From NCBI GenBank assembly GCA_040772005.1, contig JAXGYZ010000007.1:186001-250000 (forward strand): a stretch of 64,000 nucleotides of DNA. The letters are read 5' to 3'. The translations under genes were made by a program, and so were the position numbers. Origin of the DNA: MWBF01 sp040772005. Its GTDB lineage: Bacteria; Chloroflexota; Anaerolineae; CG2-30-64-16. Position 1 is the stretch's first letter; the number at the start of each line of letters is the position of its first letter. A model generated the notes under the pieces. That model did not search any database and was not told where the DNA came from. It saw only the letters and a program-made list of their open reading frames with translations. This document shows, one piece after another, positions 60,871-64,000 of the stretch.

Positions 60871-60939
60871 GGAGTCGAGGCTTTAGCCGGTCTGGCAGTA
60901 TACGTGCGCCGCCAGCCTGACCGGCTGAAGCCCGACTCC
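60871..60939. repeat. Intergenic GGAGTCGAGGCTTTAGCCGG palindrome
   Basis: GGAGTCGAGGCTTTAGCCGG (60871-60890) and the nearly complementary GACCGGCTGAAGCCCGACTC (60919-60938, then C) flank ~28 bases. The left arm is almost identical to the in-frame insert at 38453-38473. Confidence 0.75.
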
Positions 60940-61041
60940 AATCTTCCGCAGGACGCCGCAGGGAGAGTTCCTGGGTTGCAGGTTGGCATGTTGTGGTACT
61001 ATGGAGACAGCGTTCTCTCTTCATGCTCTCGGAAGGTGATT

Positions 61042-61833
61042 ATGACAACGATCCAGGAAGTCCTCGATTATGTGTCAGCGGCCATCGGCAAGCCGCTGGA
61101 TGATGAGGAGGGCGTGCGCCACGGCCCCGACGCCAGCCGCGAAGTGACCGGCGCGACGGTATGCTGGATGGCTGCGCCGGAGGCCATCGAGGCCGCGGCC
61201 GCAGCGGGCCACGAGCTGCTCATCGGCCATGAGAGCCTCTATTTCCCATACAACGCGCACGATCCCGCGGCGCCGCCGGCAGGCTGGTACGACTGGCCGG
61301 TCAACCGGCAGCGACGGGAGCTGCTCGACCGCTATGGCCTGACCTATGCCCGGCTGCACTGGTCGCTGGACGTGCTGACGATCCTGGAGGACTTCGCCTT
61401 GCTGCTCGGCGTGGGCGCTCCGGTGTACGATGACCGGCTGGTGCGCGTCTACGAGATGCCAGCCTGCACGGTCGGTGAGCTGGTCGCGCGCGCGAAGGCG
61501 GCGCTGGACATGCCCGCGCTCCGGGTCAGCGCGCCGCGCGGGCTGGACCAGGTGGTGCATCGTGTGGGCCTCCCGTGGGGCGGGCTGGGCCTGTTCGTCA
61601 ACGTAGGCTACCAGCAAAGCCTCATCGCGCAAGGATGTGATGTCTTCATCGCCGGGGAGTCGGACAACTACGGTTTCCGCTTCGCGGCGGAGGCCGGCAT
61701 CGCGATGATCGAGACAAGCCACGAAGTCAGCGAGAATCCCGGCCTGCGCCGCGCGACGGACATCCTCGCCGGGGCCTTCCCCGCTGTGGACTTCCGCTTT
61801 CACGAGTTGCCGTGCGTGTGGAAGATGAGATAG
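61042..61833 (+). CDS. NIF3-family dinuclear metal protein
   Basis: 263 residues. AAGHELLIGHESLYFPYNAH places the first metal ligands, VFIAGESDNYGFRFAAEAGI resembles the conserved ITGE segment, and IETSHEVSENPGLRRATDIL the last His/Glu site of NIF3 (once annotated GTP cyclohydrolase type 2). The canonical double-His HHP is replaced by GHE, so the metal site differs slightly. Start at 61042, with GGAAGGTG five bases upstream. Function of the family is unsettled; the protein probably has hydrolase-like chemistry. It lies just upstream of selC, on the same strand but with a separate promoter between. Confidence 0.75.
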   Translation: MTTIQEVLDYVSAAIGKPLDDEEGVRHGPDASREVTGATVCWMAAPEAIEAAAAAGHELLIGHESLYFPYNAHDPAAPPAGWYDWPVNRQRRELLDRYGLTYARLHWSLDVLTILEDFALLLGVGAPVYDDRLVRVYEMPACTVGELVARAKAALDMPALRVSAPRGLDQVVHRVGLPWGGLGLFVNVGYQQSLIAQGCDVFIAGESDNYGFRFAAEAGIAMIETSHEVSENPGLRRATDILAGAFPAVDFRFHELPCVWKMR

Positions 61834-61858
61834 GCGCAATCCTGGCAGTGGCCCAAAC

Positions 61859-61887
61859 TTGCCAACCTGCCACCTGATACATACAAT
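61859..61887 (+). promoter_or_regulatory. Sigma70 promoter of the selenocysteine tRNA gene
   Basis: TTGCCA (61859-61864, five of six) and TACAAT (61882-61887, five of six) have a 17-base spacer. The start falls within about two bases of the tRNA 5' end at 61894. Confidence 0.75.
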
Positions 61888-61893
61888 ACCGGT

Positions 61894-61989
61894 GGGGATG
61901 GTTGTCGTTCGGTGGCGGCCCCGGTCTTCAAAACCGGTGGTGGGCGCCTAAGAAGCGTCCACGGTGGGTTCGACTCCCATCCATCCCCG
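61894..61989 (+). tRNA. selC: Selenocysteine tRNA (anticodon TCA)
   Basis: A 96-base tRNA with an 8-bp acceptor stem (GGGGATGG, 61894-61901; CCATCCCC, 61981-61988), discriminator G, and a 5-bp T stem (61964-61968 with 61976-61980, loop TTCGACT). This 8+5 arrangement is specific to bacterial tRNA-Sec. The D arm can form six pairs around CGGT (61904-61919). The anticodon stem CCGGT/ACCGG holds the loop CTTCAAA with TCA at 61928-61930. A long variable arm (61938-61963) follows. The sequence after the discriminator is CCT, so the CCA end is not fully encoded. Read-through of UGA as selenocysteine is therefore expected in this genome; selA, selB and selD are not in the window. Confidence 0.93.
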
Positions 61990-62147
61990 CCTGTCATACC
62001 TCCCCAGCCATCAACCTGTCACTTCATCCATGATCAGCCCGACCGGAGAGGCGCGCAACACGCAGCGCGCCGCCCGGACCGGTCCATCGCTCATTGCCCG
62101 GCAGAGCGCCGGCGGCTCCGCTGCCAACGTGCGCAAGGAGGCGAACC

Positions 62148-63431
62148 ATGCAGGACCCAGGAAACGCAGCACCGGCAGACCGCCAGGAAACCCTCGCCCT
62201 CCACGGCGGGCCGAAAGCACACACGGAGCCGTTCCCCCCGCGCGGCAACATCAGCGAGGACGAGAAGGCTGCCATCCTGGCTGTTCTGGACCGCAGCATC
62301 GCGGCCGGCCAGATGCCGGGCTATAACGGCGACGAGGAAGAGGCCTTCTGCGGTGAATTCGCGGCCGCGCTCGGCGGCGGCTTCGCGGATGCCGTCAGCT
62401 CGGGTACCGCGGCGCTCTATGTCGCGCTCAAGGCGCTCGACCTGGAGCCGTTCGGGGAGGTCGTGGTCTCCGCGGTGACCGATCCCGGCGGCATGATGCC
62501 CATCCCCCTGCTCAACCTGGTACCCGTGGTGGCCGACACCCAGCCGGACAGCTACAACAGCGGCCCGGACCAGGTGGCCGAGCTGCTTTCGCCGCTCACG
62601 CGCGCGGTGGTGATCGCACACATCGGCGGAGAACCCGCCCCCATCGATGCCATCGTCGACCTGGCCCACCGCCACGGCATCCCCGTCATCGAGGATTGCG
62701 CGCAGGCCCACGGCGCACGGCTGCACGGCCTGCCCGTCGGCAGCTTCGGCGACATCGCTGTCTTCTCCACGATGTTTGGCAAGCACCTGAGCACCGGCGG
62801 CCAGGGCGGGGCAGTCTTCACTCGCGACGAGGCGCTGTACCACGCCGTGCGCCGCGCGGCCGACCGGGGGAAGCCGTTCTTCCTGCCGCCCGGCTCCACC
62901 AACGTTACCGCCGCGCTCAATCTCAATCTGAATGACTTGGCCGCGGCCATCGGCCGGGTCCAGCTCCGCAGGCTCCCCGATGTCGTCGCCCGGCGGCAGT
63001 CGATCGCCGGCCAACTCGCTGAAGGCGTGGCAGGCGTGCCGACCTTTTCGCTCCCGGCGCTCATCCCCGGCAGCCAGCCGAGCTACTGGTTCCTGCGCCT
63101 GCGCTTCCACGCCGAGTCTGCGACCTGCGACCGGGACACATTCTGCGCGGCGCTGCTGGCCGAAGGACTGCCCATCACGCCGCACTACCGCGCCGCGCTG
63201 CCGCACACCCAGGAATGGTTCACCGAGCGGCGCGTGTTCGGCAGCAGCGGCTACCCGTGGGCCAGCCTGGACTACCAAGGCGACCACCAGCGCGGTTTCC
63301 CCTGCCCCAACGCCCATGGCGTCATGGACACGCACTTCAACCTGCATCTGCACGAAAACTGGGGGCCGGGTGAGGTGGACGCCGCCCTGGCCATTTTGCA
63401 CAAGGTCGATGCGGCTTACCGCATCAGGTGA
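62148..63431 (+). CDS. DegT/DnrJ/EryC1/StrS-family PLP aminotransferase
   Basis: About 427 residues. The fold-type I aminotransferase pattern is clear: DAVSSGTAALYVALKALDLE, VIEDCAQAHGARLHGLPVGS and the PLP Lys in FSTMFGKHLSTGGQGG near residue 210. TNVTAALNLNLNDLAAAIGR and the C-terminal NLHLHENWG complete the match. Such enzymes aminate keto-sugars or related compounds; the C-terminal half is longer than average. The start at 62148 has AAGGAGG six bases upstream; the frame is open further up but unsupported. It is followed 8 bp later by an amidohydrolase gene, with which it is probably co-transcribed. Confidence 0.88.
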   Translation: MQDPGNAAPADRQETLALHGGPKAHTEPFPPRGNISEDEKAAILAVLDRSIAAGQMPGYNGDEEEAFCGEFAAALGGGFADAVSSGTAALYVALKALDLEPFGEVVVSAVTDPGGMMPIPLLNLVPVVADTQPDSYNSGPDQVAELLSPLTRAVVIAHIGGEPAPIDAIVDLAHRHGIPVIEDCAQAHGARLHGLPVGSFGDIAVFSTMFGKHLSTGGQGGAVFTRDEALYHAVRRAADRGKPFFLPPGSTNVTAALNLNLNDLAAAIGRVQLRRLPDVVARRQSIAGQLAEGVAGVPTFSLPALIPGSQPSYWFLRLRFHAESATCDRDTFCAALLAEGLPITPHYRAALPHTQEWFTERRVFGSSGYPWASLDYQGDHQRGFPCPNAHGVMDTHFNLHLHENWGPGEVDAALAILHKVDAAYRIR

Positions 63432-63439
63432 GAGACGAT

Positions 63440-64000
63440 ATGCTCATCATCGACGCCCATAATCATCCGGACTGGCACGGGCACAACCTGGACAAATCGC
63501 TGGAGAACGCCGCTCAGTACGGCATCGCGGCCACCTGGCTCCTGTCCTGGGAATGCCTGGCCGACGAGTATGACCCGCAGTACAACCCGGTGTCGCTTAC
63601 TGATCCGCGCGGTTACCCGATCCCCTTCGAGCGCTGCCTTGACTACACGCAGCGTGCGCCGGGCCACTTCGTGCTCGGCTACGCGCCGGACCCGCGGCGG
63701 TCGGACGCGATCGACCGTCTGGCCGCAGCCGTAGCCGTGTATGGCGTGCAGGTCTGCGGCGAGATCAAGCTGCGCATGATGTATGACAACCCGGACGCGC
63801 TGCGTCTCTTCCGCTACTGCGGCCGGCAGGGCCTGCCGGTGACCGTCCATATCGACTACGAGTTCGACTCCGGTTACCGCTACCCGCGGCCCAACTGGTG
63901 GTATGGCGGCGGCATCGAGGCGTTCGAGCGCTGCCTGCAGGCCTGCCCGGAGACGGTCTTCATCGGCCACGCGCCGGGCTTCTGGGCGCACATCTCGGGC
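63440..64000 (+). CDS. Amidohydrolase-like (TIM-barrel) protein, 5' part (runs off the window)
   Basis: The first 187 codons are visible and the frame is open to the window end. It starts MLIIDAHNHPDWHGHNLDKS, whose HxH after the first strand is the metal-binding signature of amidohydrolase_2 proteins. Later come VCGEIKLRMMYDN (Lys/Glu strand), LPVTVHIDYEFDSGY (His on the barrel strand) and ETVFIGHAPGFWAHISG (the next His). These follow the order of ACMSD/amidohydrolase_2 enzymes. It starts 8 bp after the DegT-type gene, with AGAGACG upstream; together they may modify an amino-sugar or amino-cyclitol-like compound, which is inference. Confidence 0.78.
   Translation, partial: MLIIDAHNHPDWHGHNLDKSLENAAQYGIAATWLLSWECLADEYDPQYNPVSLTDPRGYPIPFERCLDYTQRAPGHFVLGYAPDPRRSDAIDRLAAAVAVYGVQVCGEIKLRMMYDNPDALRLFRYCGRQGLPVTVHIDYEFDSGYRYPRPNWWYGGGIEAFERCLQACPETVFIGHAPGFWAHISG

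Overview
The window looks like a chromosomal segment of a GC-rich member of the Chloroflexota; the class is uncertain (Anaerolineae, Caldilineae or Ardenticatenia-like). The evidence is the mevalonate-type isoprenoid genes, three large DUF2298 (Chlor_Arch_YYY) membrane proteins and one Agl23-like (TIGR03663) protein, two families shared by Chloroflexota and Archaea, plus Thr/Pro-rich secreted proteins and many short-period palindromic intergenic repeats. No phage, insertion-sequence transposase, CRISPR array or rRNA is visible.

Layout. 1-2345: the 3' part of an AAA/TPR signalling ATPase on the + strand. 2351-5727: an APP1-like phosphatase, mevalonate kinase and a mevalonate decarboxylase. 5890-9222: a DevBCA/MacAB-like exporter behind a consensus promoter. 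9387-16695: envelope and housekeeping genes (secreted protein, cysteine hydrolase, glmS, plsC, a fused rluB-cmk, a D,D-carboxypeptidase). 16886-20259: an FmdB zinc ribbon, a lipoprotein and secD-secF. The secDF transcript has a perfect sigma70 promoter and a leader that can fold in mutually exclusive ways. 20549-25279: P-loop kinase, SpoIIE-type phosphatase, tRNA nucleotidyltransferase and sucCD. 25533-26495: a metallophosphoesterase.

26589-53613 is the most distinctive region: about 27 kb of minus-strand genes for assembling a surface glycan. It holds an Agl23-like protein fused to a six-bladed NHL propeller, a PMT-like protein, three DUF2298 proteins (two fused to PMT-like halves), a YfhO-PMT fusion, GT2 and GT4 glycosyltransferases, a SAM methyltransferase, a CDP-paratose/tyvelose-type epimerase and a YbhN/AglD2-like membrane protein. 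Inferred role: sugars are activated and loaded on a lipid carrier by the cytoplasmic enzymes, and the giant membrane proteins handle lipid-linked sugars or transfer them outside the cell. Several of the giant genes carry short palindromic repeats inserted in frame in the loops between membrane helices; the same repeats occur between genes elsewhere in the window.

54053-64000: a PhyH dioxygenase, a secreted barrel-like protein, an oligopeptide-type ABC importer without its ATPases, AmrS, a NIF3 protein, a selenocysteine tRNA gene (selC) with its own promoter, a DegT-type aminotransferase and the start of an amidohydrolase. The selC gene implies that the organism makes selenoproteins, although none is seen here.
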